From NCBI GenBank assembly GCA_036274645.1, contig DASUFH010000478.1:1-13367 (forward strand): DNA of 13,367 bases, written 5' to 3'. The position numbers were made by a program, and so were the translations under genes. Positions 1 through 6,352 of the stretch are shown here, piece after piece. Origin of the DNA: DASUFH01 sp036274645. GTDB lineage: Bacteria; Acidobacteriota; Terriglobia; 20CM-2-55-15. Position 1 is the stretch's first letter. Each line of letters begins with the position of its first letter. The notes beneath the pieces are model-generated. The model made no database searches and was not told where the DNA came from. It saw only the letters and a program-made list of their open reading frames with translations.

Positions 1-209
1 CTGTCGGTGAACGCACACTCCGCAACCCGCGGAAACTAGTCGTCGAGGAACCCGCGCATCCCGCTTTGATTGCCGGCATGGCGCTTGGAGTTTACCAAGC
101 GGGAGCTTCGCAGGGAATAAGGAGCGGGGGACGAGAGCGTCCGGAGAAAGTGTCAACCAAAGCCAATCCTGACCAGGAGACGCAAACCCTCAAATTATGG
201 ATTCTCAAC
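1..209. other. Left flank outside the putative ssrA island, no gene assigned
   Basis: No recognisable gene was found here. One plus-strand frame stays open from the window edge (base 3) to the stop at 288-290, so it crosses the left attachment-like repeat. Its translation, about 95 residues, has no family motif I recognise. It could be the degraded tail of a gene that begins left of the window. A perfect 7-bp inverted repeat (CGCTTGG at 82-88, CCAAGCG at 95-101) forms a small hairpin with a 6-nt loop. A competing pair is present (CCCGCTT at 60-66, AAGCGGG at 97-103). Nothing else stands out. Confidence 0.3.
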
Positions 210-226
210 GGAGGCGGCGGGAATCG
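210..226 (+). repeat. Left attachment-site-like direct repeat (attL/attR candidate)
   Basis: GGAGGCGGCGGGAATCG is identical, 17 of 17 bases and in the same orientation, to 1801-1817. That second copy is the 3' end of the ssrA gene (T-loop, 3' strand of the T stem, 3' strand of the acceptor stem). Sequence on either side of the two copies does not match. This is the classic footprint of a tyrosine-recombinase element integrated at the 3' end of a tmRNA gene: one copy stays in the functional gene and the other marks the far end of the insert. Confidence 0.8.
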
Positions 227-330
227 GGACGAAATAACAAACCTGAATTCGGATGGCCAACTGGCCGGCGATTCTGCAGCCGTGGCGTGAACGTCCTCGA
301 CGAGAACATTCCCCGCGATCAAGCCTTCAT

Positions 331-1686
331 TCATCCCCGCAGCCTCCGGTTGATTTCCTCTTGGTCACAGTGATCCGGATCGAATTCACGACCGACCCAT
401 CGCAACGTGTCGTCGTGGTCCGGATTGGTGGGATCATCGAGCGCGTCGAGTAAGTCTCGGTATCCGTAAACCCCTCCGCAATCTTCCGGTGGGCATGCGC
501 CTTCCCCCGCGATGCATTGCGGATAGTTCTCTCCTTCGACAGCCGGCAGGATCTTTTCGACCTCAATCTGGTGTTGCCAGCTATCGCCAAAATCATATTC
601 GTAGGTGAATCGCGCGCCTGCTTTCGTAATCACCCTCCCGAGCGTCGCGCGGGATTCGTCACTCACGGCGTCGAGAAAATCATCTAATTCGAAGGCGGGA
701 TCGCTATAGTAGTTGAGGCCAACCTTGAATTGATGCAGGTGCGAGTTGGTCCAGCCCATGCACACTTGAATGATCCAATGCAGGTCGTCGAGGGTCGTCT
801 CACTGTTTACGAGTACCCGCCGCCATATAGGACGATGGCTTCCGCTCAAGCCAATCTTCAACTGATGGACCGTAGACGCGGCCGGCCGCTTTGCAGCTTG
901 CCGCGGGTGGCCGGTCAATGCCGCCGCCGGATCAGGTTGTGAAAAGAATCGGCGCCAGATTGTCGAGAGCGGTTCGGGTGGAACAGGATGCCTGTAATGA
1001 CCGACGGCCAAAAGATGCTTGGCCATATCCCAAACCGGGCAGCCATACGGACGGCGCTTCATCAAATGATTGCGGGCCGCCTGTTCCAAGGCTCGGGTGC
1101 GCTCTCGAACAGCCTCTTCATCACGCTTCGACTTTACGTCCAAACTGACGCCATATTGGCGAGCGTCGCCGTCGACGGCTTCGATAATCAGGGCATCTCC
1201 AGGCGTGACTCCGGAGGTGAGGAGCCATCCCCACAACTCGGGAGATCCTTTCGTTCCCCACACCCCATTGCCAAAAAACTCCAGCGGAAGGTTCGCCCCG
1301 GACCCGTCGGGCAGAGACGTTTTCACCGGTCCCCTATCCTGCAGTTTTTGGATGGCAAAGAAGCTGGGCCAAAACAACTCACGCGCATCGTCTTCAAAGA
1401 TAATGCGCTTCGTTTCGAGATGCGAAACGGCGAGGGGCACGCGCATCCGCGAACCGTTGAGCAATCGTGGATACCATCCATATCGCCCGTCGCCTGTGTT
1501 CGCAATCAGGCGGCAGTGAGTGATTGCGTTCCGGATCGTACCCTCCGGATCGTTGGTGTCGATTGGGCGTGTTTGGTGAACCCGCCGCATAATCTCCCGA
1601 AAAGGGAGCGGCTCCGGCGCTTCGCGTACGACTTGCGAAACCAGAGACGCATAACTGGGTTTCCCAGTACTACCTGTTTGAGCCAT
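331..1686 (-). CDS. HTH-like / plasmid pRiA4b ORF-3 family protein (island cargo)
   Basis: This is a 451-aa protein. Residues about 273-450 match the plasmid pRiA4b ORF-3-like domain: a strand followed by RPIWRRVLV near 285-293, a DDLHWIIQVCMGW helix region (300-312), the HLHQF motif (317-321), FTYEYDFGDSWQHQI (360-374), then a Cys-rich stretch with C391, C398 and C403 and a GYRDLL helix. Residues about 10-75 look like a HARE-type winged helix found in restriction and chromatin proteins. Residues 95-185 contain an ELWGWLLTSGVTPGDALII pattern that could be a B3-like DNA-binding barrel, which is speculative. The biochemical function of the pRiA4b family is not established; members occur on plasmids and mobile elements. 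I chose the ATG at 1684-1686 because translation from the ATG at 1798-1800 would begin at the tmRNA end. An ATG at 1705-1707 is possible and neither has a clear Shine-Dalgarno. It lies just downstream of ssrA on the same strand, so read-through could express it. Confidence 0.8.
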   Translation of the reverse strand: MAQTGSTGKPSYASLVSQVVREAPEPLPFREIMRRVHQTRPIDTNDPEGTIRNAITHCRLIANTGDGRYGWYPRLLNGSRMRVPLAVSHLETKRIIFEDDARELFWPSFFAIQKLQDRGPVKTSLPDGSGANLPLEFFGNGVWGTKGSPELWGWLLTSGVTPGDALIIEAVDGDARQYGVSLDVKSKRDEEAVRERTRALEQAARNHLMKRRPYGCPVWDMAKHLLAVGHYRHPVPPEPLSTIWRRFFSQPDPAAALTGHPRQAAKRPAASTVHQLKIGLSGSHRPIWRRVLVNSETTLDDLHWIIQVCMGWTNSHLHQFKVGLNYYSDPAFELDDFLDAVSDESRATLGRVITKAGARFTYEYDFGDSWQHQIEVEKILPAVEGENYPQCIAGEGACPPEDCGGVYGYRDLLDALDDPTNPDHDDTLRWVGREFDPDHCDQEEINRRLRG

Positions 1687-1756
1687 CACGCGGCGGTATG
1701 GTCTCATGAATTGTCGGTGGCAGCGCACGGAACACGAAGGCAGGGGAGAGAGCCCC

Positions 1757-1776
1757 GAAAAGGGAGCATGTCCCTC
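1757..1776 (-). terminator. Weak possible terminator downstream of ssrA
   Basis: Read on the minus strand, AGGGA and TCCCT (extendable by one G-T pair) flank a 5-nt loop and are followed by TTTTC. The stem is short and the T-run brief, so termination would be weak. If real, it partly separates ssrA from the downstream island gene. Confidence 0.3.
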
Positions 1777-1800
1777 GCGGTTCGCGGAACCAGGAAGCAT

Positions 1801-1817
1801 GGAGGCGGCGGGAATCG
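1801..1817 (+). repeat. Right attachment-site-like direct repeat inside the ssrA 3' end
   Basis: This is the second copy of GGAGGCGGCGGGAATCG. On the minus strand it is the 3' half of the tmRNA T arm plus the acceptor 3' strand, a common target core of integrases. Because the ssrA acceptor and T stems remain fully paired, the putative insertion preserved a functional tmRNA. Confidence 0.8.
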
Positions 1818-2032
1818 AACCCGCGTCCGAAAACGTTCCGTCGGAGAATCTACGTACGTGTCAGGTTCCAATTTTTTATGATTCCCCGGCCTAAGGAGCC
1901 TGCAAGCAAAGCCGGGGGATCAGCCCGTTAATTTCGCGACGACGCGCCGGGCCAGCCCGCCGCCGCTATCCTGTCTAAAATGACGCCCTCTAACCGGCCA
2001 ACAGGAGAACCAGTCGAGGACGGGCTACTTAG

Positions 2033-2062
2033 TTAGGCAGCCAGTGCTGGTTGATATTCAGC
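2033..2062 (-). other. tmRNA tag-peptide reading frame, probable tag AEYQPALAA
   Basis: On the minus strand the codons GCT GAA TAT CAA CCA GCA CTG GCT GCC are followed by TAA, with a second stop (TAG) a few bases later. The C-terminal ALAA is the degron recognised by ClpXP-type proteases. The resume codon is not certain: GCT at 2060-2062 (Ala) is the most likely, but the preceding ACT at 2063-2065 also keeps an A four bases upstream and would add a Thr. Confidence 0.8.
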
Positions 2063-2172
2063 AGTTGATTGTTTCCATGTTTTAACGAGGTGCATGGGCC
2101 TCGGTACGCATCTCTTCCTTCTTCGTTCCCGTCGAAACCGGTGCGCCCCCCTTTTTTCAGCGCGTTCTCTCC

Positions 2173-2201
2173 TTTATAGATTTCCTTTTGATCTGTGTCA
2201 A
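2173..2201 (-). promoter_or_regulatory. ssrA promoter (sigma-70 type)
   Basis: On the minus strand TTGACA (2201-2196) and TATAAA (2178-2173) are separated by exactly 17 bp. The expected start near 2166 gives a precursor leader of about 15 nt before the mature 5' end at 2150, consistent with RNase P processing. Confidence 0.88.
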
Positions 2202-2206
2202 CGCGC

Positions 2207-2212
2207 TATAAT
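2207..2212 (+). promoter_or_regulatory. Putative -10 box for the 353-aa protein gene
   Basis: A perfect TATAAT lies 28 bp before the ATG at 2241. No good -35 is present at normal spacing: TTGATC at 2188-2193 is only 13 bp away. It lies beside the -35 of the divergent ssrA promoter, so the two promoters would share the same short stretch. Confidence 0.5.
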
Positions 2213-2240
2213 CCCGCAAGTTCCGGGGAGGCGGGTTGCA

Positions 2241-3302
2241 ATGGAGCGAACGCAAACAATTGAACGACTTATGGCCGCGCTGGCGCCCACCGTCCACGCG
2301 GAGGTGGAGCGAACGCTGGAGGAGGCGCAGAAGCGGCTGGAACTGGAATTCGAAAGCCGGCTGGAGGAAGTCCGGCTCGAAGCAGCGGCTCAAACGCGGC
2401 AGATGATGGCGGGTGAGGTGGCCCAGGCCAGAGCCGAAGGGGCTGAAACCGCCCGGCGTGAAATTGCCATGGCGATGGAGCCACGGATCCGTACGCTCGT
2501 GGAAGAGGCTCGCCGGGAAGCGCGGGAGCGTATGCGGGCGGACCTGGAAGCCACCGCTTCGCAGAACGCTCCCCAGACGGCAGTCGATTCGACGATGGAG
2601 CGGGAGCAGTTGATCCAGGAGCGCGCCAGACTGGCCGAGCAACTGGCGGAATGGCGTGTTCTGGCGGGCGCGGAACTGCGGTTGGTGGAGGCGGGTTCCC
2701 AGATGGAAATGCTCGCCCGCTTCCTGAAGCTTGCGGCGGGCTTTGCGCAGTCCGTCGCCATCTACGTCGCTCGTCCCGAAGGCCTGAAGCTCTGGAAGGC
2801 GCGTGGGCTGGCCAAGTTTCCACCGGCCATATCGCCCCAATCCGCGGGAACTCTCTATTTTTGTCCGATCATGACTCGCGGCCGTCCGGTGGCGGCCATT
2901 GCCGCCGCGCCAACTTTTCGTCGTGACGCGCTGGATTTTCTTGCCGCGAGTCTGGAACGGTCGATCACGATGCTCGGGCTCAAACTGCAGGATCCCCCGG
3001 CCACCGCTGCGGGTCGCGCCGAAGCGACGGACCCGGTTCACGCCGATGCACGGGAGGCGGCGCGGACCCTCGTTTCGGAAATCAAATCGAACCGGGAGCA
3101 GGACGTCCTGGAAGGCCGTGTGAACGCCGACCTCTACCGCCGGCTGCAGGCCGATATCGAGGCCGCGCGCGGCCGCTATCTGGAACGCGTGCCGCTGGGC
3201 ATTGCGGCCAGCCGCGATTATTTCGACGAAGCATTGATCCGCGAACTGGCCCAGGACCGCCCCGCGCTCATGGGCGCCGGTTACAACGGCTCTCCGGACT
3301 GA
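2241..3302 (+). CDS. Uncharacterised coiled-coil protein with GAF-like domain
   Basis: I do not recognise a named family. The product is 353 aa and probably cytosolic, with no signal peptide or membrane segment. Residues 1-140 are highly charged, rich in Ala, Glu and Arg, with long heptad-like helices typical of a coiled coil. Residues about 140-250 have the rhythm of a GAF-like sensor domain: a helix, then SVAIYVARPEGLKLWKARGL (171-190), a strand region around CPIMTRGRPVAAIAA, and a closing helix ending GLKLQ. Residues 268-317 form a helical C-terminal module (ARTLVSEIKSNREQDVLEGR, then DLYRRLQADIEAARGRYLERV) that I associate with regulatory and zinc-ribbon proteins of Acidobacteriota and deltaproteobacteria; that link is from memory. 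The start is supported by GGGGAGG at 2225-2231. An upstream in-frame ATG at 2094 would fall inside ssrA and is rejected. The aminotransferase gene follows after 25 bp and could be cotranscribed. Confidence 0.85.
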   Translation: MERTQTIERLMAALAPTVHAEVERTLEEAQKRLELEFESRLEEVRLEAAAQTRQMMAGEVAQARAEGAETARREIAMAMEPRIRTLVEEARREARERMRADLEATASQNAPQTAVDSTMEREQLIQERARLAEQLAEWRVLAGAELRLVEAGSQMEMLARFLKLAAGFAQSVAIYVARPEGLKLWKARGLAKFPPAISPQSAGTLYFCPIMTRGRPVAAIAAAPTFRRDALDFLAASLERSITMLGLKLQDPPATAAGRAEATDPVHADAREAARTLVSEIKSNREQDVLEGRVNADLYRRLQADIEAARGRYLERVPLGIAASRDYFDEALIRELAQDRPALMGAGYNGSPD

Positions 3303-3327
3303 TAAACTGCTGCGCGGTCCAGGCAAG

Positions 3328-4533
3328 ATGTTCAACAAGCCCATCTCGACGAAAGCGGCCGCGTTCACAGAATCCGTCATCCGCGAGATGACACGACTGG
3401 CGCTCGAGCACGGCGCCGTGAATCTCTCGCAGGGTTTCCCCGATTTTTCCGCGCCGGCAGTCCTCAAACAGGCGGCGTCCGACGCCATCTTCGCCGACGT
3501 CAATCAATACGCGATCACGTGGGGTTCGAAAAAATTCCGCGATGCGATCGCATGGAAGACGAAAAAATTTCTCGGCATCGATGTCGATCCGGAACGCGAG
3601 ATCACGGTCAGCTGCGGATCCACCGAAGGCATGCTCGACGCGCTCCTGGCGGTGATCAACCCGGGCGACGAAGTGATCGTCTTCGAACCGTTCTACGAAA
3701 ACTATGGTCCGGACGCGATCATCTCCGGCGCCATTCCGCGTTACGTCCAGCTGCGGCGGCCGGACTGGAGCTTCGATCCGGACGAGCTTGCGGCGGCGTT
3801 CAACAACAAGACCAAGGCCATCATCGTCAACACGCCGAACAATCCGACCGGAAAGATTTTCAGCCCCGAGGAACTGGGAGCGATTGCCCGCCTCTGCCAG
3901 AAATGGGACGTGCTGGCGATCACCGACGAGATCTACGAACACATCATCTATGACGGGGCGCGCCACACGTCGATGATCACGCTGGACGGGATGCGCGACC
4001 GCACGATCGTGGTCAACGGCATGTCGAAAACCTACAGCGTCACGGGATGGCGCGTGGGCTACGTTCTGGCGAACCCGCGGCTGACCGCCGCGATCCGCAA
4101 GATGCACGACTTCCTCACCGTCGGGGCGCCCGCCCCGCTGCAGGAAGCCGGCGCGTCCGCCATGCGCCTGCCCGATGCCTATTACCAGGATCTGGCCGAA
4201 CACTATCAGAGCCGCCGCGACCGGCTGCTCGCCATGTTGCGCGGGGCCGGGTTCCAGGCCATGACTCCCCGCGGCGCGTATTACGTGATGTGCGATATCG
4301 CCAGCTGGGGTTTCCCCAATGACGTGGAGTTCGCGCGCTATCTGGTGCGCGAGATCGGTGTGGCGGCGGTGCCCGGAAGCAGTTTCTTCAAGGATCCGGC
4401 CGCCGGCAAGGACCTCATCCGGTTTACGTTTTGCAAGAAGCCGGAAACCTTCGACGCCGCCGAACAGCGGTTGGGCCGTCTTCAGAATGCGGCCGGACGG
4501 GCCCAAATGGACCAAAACAGCCTCAAAGCTTGA
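3328..4533 (+). CDS. PLP-dependent class I/II aminotransferase
   Basis: This 401-aa protein is a fold-type I aminotransferase that moves an amino group between an amino acid and a 2-oxo acid in the cytosol. Diagnostic residues are visible: NLSQGFPDF near 32-40, the substrate and cofactor motif NNPTG at 171-175, D200 and Y203 in ITDEIYEH (pyridine nitrogen and phenolate contacts), the Schiff-base lysine K234 in GMSKTYSVTGWRVGY, and the carboxylate-binding arginine R365 in IRFTF. The SQGFPDF start and overall layout resemble the kynurenine/glutamine-transaminase and methionine aminotransferase (YbdL-like) branch more than classical AspC, but substrate cannot be fixed from sequence. The length is normal. 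The ribosome binding site is weak (AGGCAAG just before the ATG) and the upstream gene ends 25 bp earlier, so coupling to it is possible. Confidence 0.93.
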   Translation: MFNKPISTKAAAFTESVIREMTRLALEHGAVNLSQGFPDFSAPAVLKQAASDAIFADVNQYAITWGSKKFRDAIAWKTKKFLGIDVDPEREITVSCGSTEGMLDALLAVINPGDEVIVFEPFYENYGPDAIISGAIPRYVQLRRPDWSFDPDELAAAFNNKTKAIIVNTPNNPTGKIFSPEELGAIARLCQKWDVLAITDEIYEHIIYDGARHTSMITLDGMRDRTIVVNGMSKTYSVTGWRVGYVLANPRLTAAIRKMHDFLTVGAPAPLQEAGASAMRLPDAYYQDLAEHYQSRRDRLLAMLRGAGFQAMTPRGAYYVMCDIASWGFPNDVEFARYLVREIGVAAVPGSSFFKDPAAGKDLIRFTFCKKPETFDAAEQRLGRLQNAAGRAQMDQNSLKA

Positions 4534-4566
4534 TTCTGTGGAGTAAGCTTATACCCACGCAAAAAA

Positions 4567-4610
4567 CGGGGAACGAGGCGACCTGCCCTTTCTGACGGCT
4601 GATTTCCCCG
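4567..4610 (+). promoter_or_regulatory. Inverted repeat in the htrA leader
   Basis: In the 91-bp gap before htrA, CGGGGAA (4567-4573) and TTCCCCG (4604-4610) are perfect 7-bp complements separated by 30 nt. The right arm ends 2 nt before the AAGGAAGG ribosome binding site at 4613-4620. A TATACC at 4550-4555 could be a -10, but no convincing -35 accompanies it. A leader structure affecting initiation is a possibility only. Confidence 0.3.
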
Positions 4611-4624
4611 TGAAGGAAGGTTCA

Positions 4625-6283
4625 ATGACTAGCAAGAGACTTCTCTATCTCACCCTCGTTGTCGCCACTCTCAGCGTCGGTGTGATGATCGGAGCGATCG
4701 TTACCGGCGGTGTCAACGCAACGACGGAACAGAAGGCGGCCCAGCTCCAGATCCCGCCACTGCCCGATCCGTCCACGCTCTCCAACGCCTTCTCACAAAT
4801 TGCCGACCAGGTGGGTCCGGCTGTGGTGACGATCCGTACGGAGGCGGTGGTGCCCGTGACCACGCGCACAGGCCGGGGGGGCCGAGGCCAGGCGGCGCCG
4901 CTGCCGGACCTGAATGAGCTCTTCGGATTCCCGCCGGCCAATCCGGATTCGACCGAGAGCCAGAAGAGTCTGGGCACGGGCTTCATCGTGGACAAGGCGG
5001 GATACATCCTCACCAATCATCACGTCATTGAACCTCCTGAGAACGGAACCGTGAAGAAGATCACGGTCGTCCTCGAAGATAAGGCGGAATACACCGCCAA
5101 AGTCATGGGCAGCGACGAGGAGACCGATCTGGCCGTCATCAAGATCGACGTCGGACACGATCTGCCGATCGCCCGTTTCGGCAACTCGGACTCGGTCCGG
5201 ATCGGCGACTGGGTGCTCGCCATCGGCAGCCCGTTCCAGTTCGACCACACGGTCACCGCCGGAATCATCAGCGCCAAGGGCCGTGATTCGGCGAGCGGCC
5301 CGCAGATGGGCAGCCAGTTCCAGAGCTTCCTGCAGACCGACGCGGCGATCAACCCCGGCAACAGCGGCGGTCCGCTGGTGAACATGAGGGGCGAAGTGAT
5401 CGGAATCAACACCGCCATCGTTTCGCAGACCCGGAGTTTTGCCGGACTGGGCTTCGCGCTGCCGTCGAACTCGGCCGTGAATGTCTACAACCAGCTCACC
5501 GAGACCGGAAAGGTCACCCGCGGCTATCTCGGGATCAGCTACGCCACCGAACAGGAGAAGATGCTTCGCGCGTACGGTTTGAATCCGGACAGCGGGGTCA
5601 TCGTCAGCGAAGTGGTGCCGGGGCAGGCCGCGTCCAAGGCTGGCCTGAAACCCTATGACATCATCACGCAGATCGGTTCGACCAAAATCACCAGCACCGG
5701 CGTGCTGCTGGAAGTCATTGCCAACAGTCCGGTGGGCAGTTCCATTCAGGTTCGCGTGTTGAGGGACGGCAAGGAAGTGACGCTCCCCGTTGTGGTCGGC
5801 GATCGTGAAGCCTACAAACCGATCGCGAACGTCACGCCCGAGCCCACGCCGCCTGCTCCTCCCGCCAATAACGGCGGGCGCGGCAGCGGCAACCAGGGAC
5901 GCGGAGGCCGGGGACGTGGCGGCGCGCCCGCCAATGGACGGGGAGCCGCTCCGGTTCCCGTGGTTCCGAATTCGCTCGGTCTGACGGTGCAGTCCATCGA
6001 TAACAGCCTGATCCAGCGTTATGGCCTGGAAGGCGATACGGCGGGGGTGATCGTCACGGGCGTGCAGACCGGCAGTGTTGCGGAAGACGCCGGTTTCACT
6101 CCCGGGTGGGTCGTCACGCGGGTGATCACCGGTGGGCAGACCACCATGATCCGCACGACCGAGGATTTTGCCCGCGTCGAACGCAGTTTGCGGTCGGGTA
6201 GCGAAGTGGTCCTGGGTGTGCTGGCGCGGACGAGCGCCAACGGTCCGTATTCCAACCGGATGGTTGCGATGACCATGCCGTAA
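4625..6283 (+). CDS. htrA: HtrA/Deg-family serine protease with two PDZ domains
   Basis: This 552-aa envelope protease/chaperone degrades or refolds misfolded exported proteins. Residues 1-31 are a positively charged start followed by a long hydrophobic segment (LLYLTLVVATLSVGVMIGAI), a membrane anchor or signal peptide. The trypsin-like domain, about 50-290, carries the full triad: H133 in TNHHVI, D168 in TDLAVIKID, S247 in NPGNSGGPL. PDZ1 is about 298-393 (GYLGISY to VVVGD). A linker at about 405-448 is Pro-rich, then Gly/Arg-rich with repeated GRG and RGG units. PDZ2 is about 449-545. A second small RGGRG stretch sits at 84-88, in the region where DegP-type proteases carry the LA loop. I chose ATG 4625 over an in-frame GTG at 4610 because AAGGAAGG lies 4-7 nt upstream and the hydrophobic segment then starts normally. 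An intrinsic terminator follows. Confidence 0.95.
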   Translation: MTSKRLLYLTLVVATLSVGVMIGAIVTGGVNATTEQKAAQLQIPPLPDPSTLSNAFSQIADQVGPAVVTIRTEAVVPVTTRTGRGGRGQAAPLPDLNELFGFPPANPDSTESQKSLGTGFIVDKAGYILTNHHVIEPPENGTVKKITVVLEDKAEYTAKVMGSDEETDLAVIKIDVGHDLPIARFGNSDSVRIGDWVLAIGSPFQFDHTVTAGIISAKGRDSASGPQMGSQFQSFLQTDAAINPGNSGGPLVNMRGEVIGINTAIVSQTRSFAGLGFALPSNSAVNVYNQLTETGKVTRGYLGISYATEQEKMLRAYGLNPDSGVIVSEVVPGQAASKAGLKPYDIITQIGSTKITSTGVLLEVIANSPVGSSIQVRVLRDGKEVTLPVVVGDREAYKPIANVTPEPTPPAPPANNGGRGSGNQGRGGRGRGGAPANGRGAAPVPVVPNSLGLTVQSIDNSLIQRYGLEGDTAGVIVTGVQTGSVAEDAGFTPGWVVTRVITGGQTTMIRTTEDFARVERSLRSGSEVVLGVLARTSANGPYSNRMVAMTMP

Positions 6284-6300
6284 CTCTGGTTTCCTGAGTT

Positions 6301-6338
6301 AAAACTGCCCCTTCCGCCCGTCGGCGGAAGGGGCTTTT
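6301..6338 (+). terminator. Strong intrinsic terminator after htrA, possibly bidirectional
   Basis: A perfect 12-bp GC-rich stem (GCCCCTTCCGCC at 6307-6318, GGCGGAAGGGGC at 6323-6334) with a CGTC tetraloop is followed by TTTT and preceded by AAAAC. It sits 18 bp after the htrA stop. The flanking A-run would serve as a T-run on the other strand. Confidence 0.93.
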
Positions 6339-6352
6339 CCATTTAGCGAAAC

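Larger units (their letters stand above)
210..1800. mobile_element. Putative mini genomic island inserted at the 3' end of ssrA
   Basis: The segment between the two 17-bp repeats is about 1.6 kb. It starts directly at the tmRNA 3' terminus and contains one convincing gene (331-1686, minus strand) in the same direction as ssrA. There is no integrase, excisionase or transposase in it. It is therefore either a non-autonomous element mobilised in trans, a remnant of a larger island, or one unit of a tandem array continuing left of the window. The repeats and their position are seen directly. The mobility is inferred from the well-known use of ssrA as an integration site. Confidence 0.65.
1800..2150 (-). 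ncRNA. ssrA: Transfer-messenger RNA (tmRNA)
   Basis: tmRNA rescues ribosomes stalled on broken mRNAs together with SmpB and tags the nascent chain for proteolysis. The 5' region reads GGGGGCG followed by the hallmark GGTTTCGACGGG. The 3' region ends in a T arm (GCGGG, loop TTCGATT, CCCGC) and CGCCTCC. The first seven bases (2150-2144) pair with the last seven (1807-1801), with a G-U at the third pair as in E. coli tmRNA, so the tRNA-like acceptor stem is intact. An internal tag frame ends in codons for ALAA. The gene does not encode the terminal CCA: base 1800 supplies the discriminator A, then the sequence departs. Length is about 351 nt before CCA addition, typical of one-piece tmRNA. The 17-bp 3' end is duplicated at 210-226. 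Confidence 0.97.

Noticed and set aside
1687..1800. Upstream extension of the pRiA4b-like gene to the ATG at 1798-1800
   Set aside because: That ATG begins at the discriminator base of the tmRNA, and the extra 38 residues are low-quality sequence. The ATG at 1686 gives a clean start before the HTH-like region.
988..1881. 297-aa plus-strand open frame across the island and the ssrA end
   Set aside because: It is antisense to the pRiA4b-like gene and its C-terminal GGGGNRTRVRKR is the familiar translation of a tRNA-like 3' end, not a protein motif.
2157..3503. 448-aa minus-strand open frame
   Set aside because: Antisense to the coiled-coil gene and running into the aminotransferase; its Arg/Gln/His-rich composition is typical of a shadow frame in GC-rich DNA.
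3268..4515. 415-aa minus-strand open frame
   Set aside because: Covers the aminotransferase, which has all catalytic motifs on the plus strand; the opposite strand shows no family motif.
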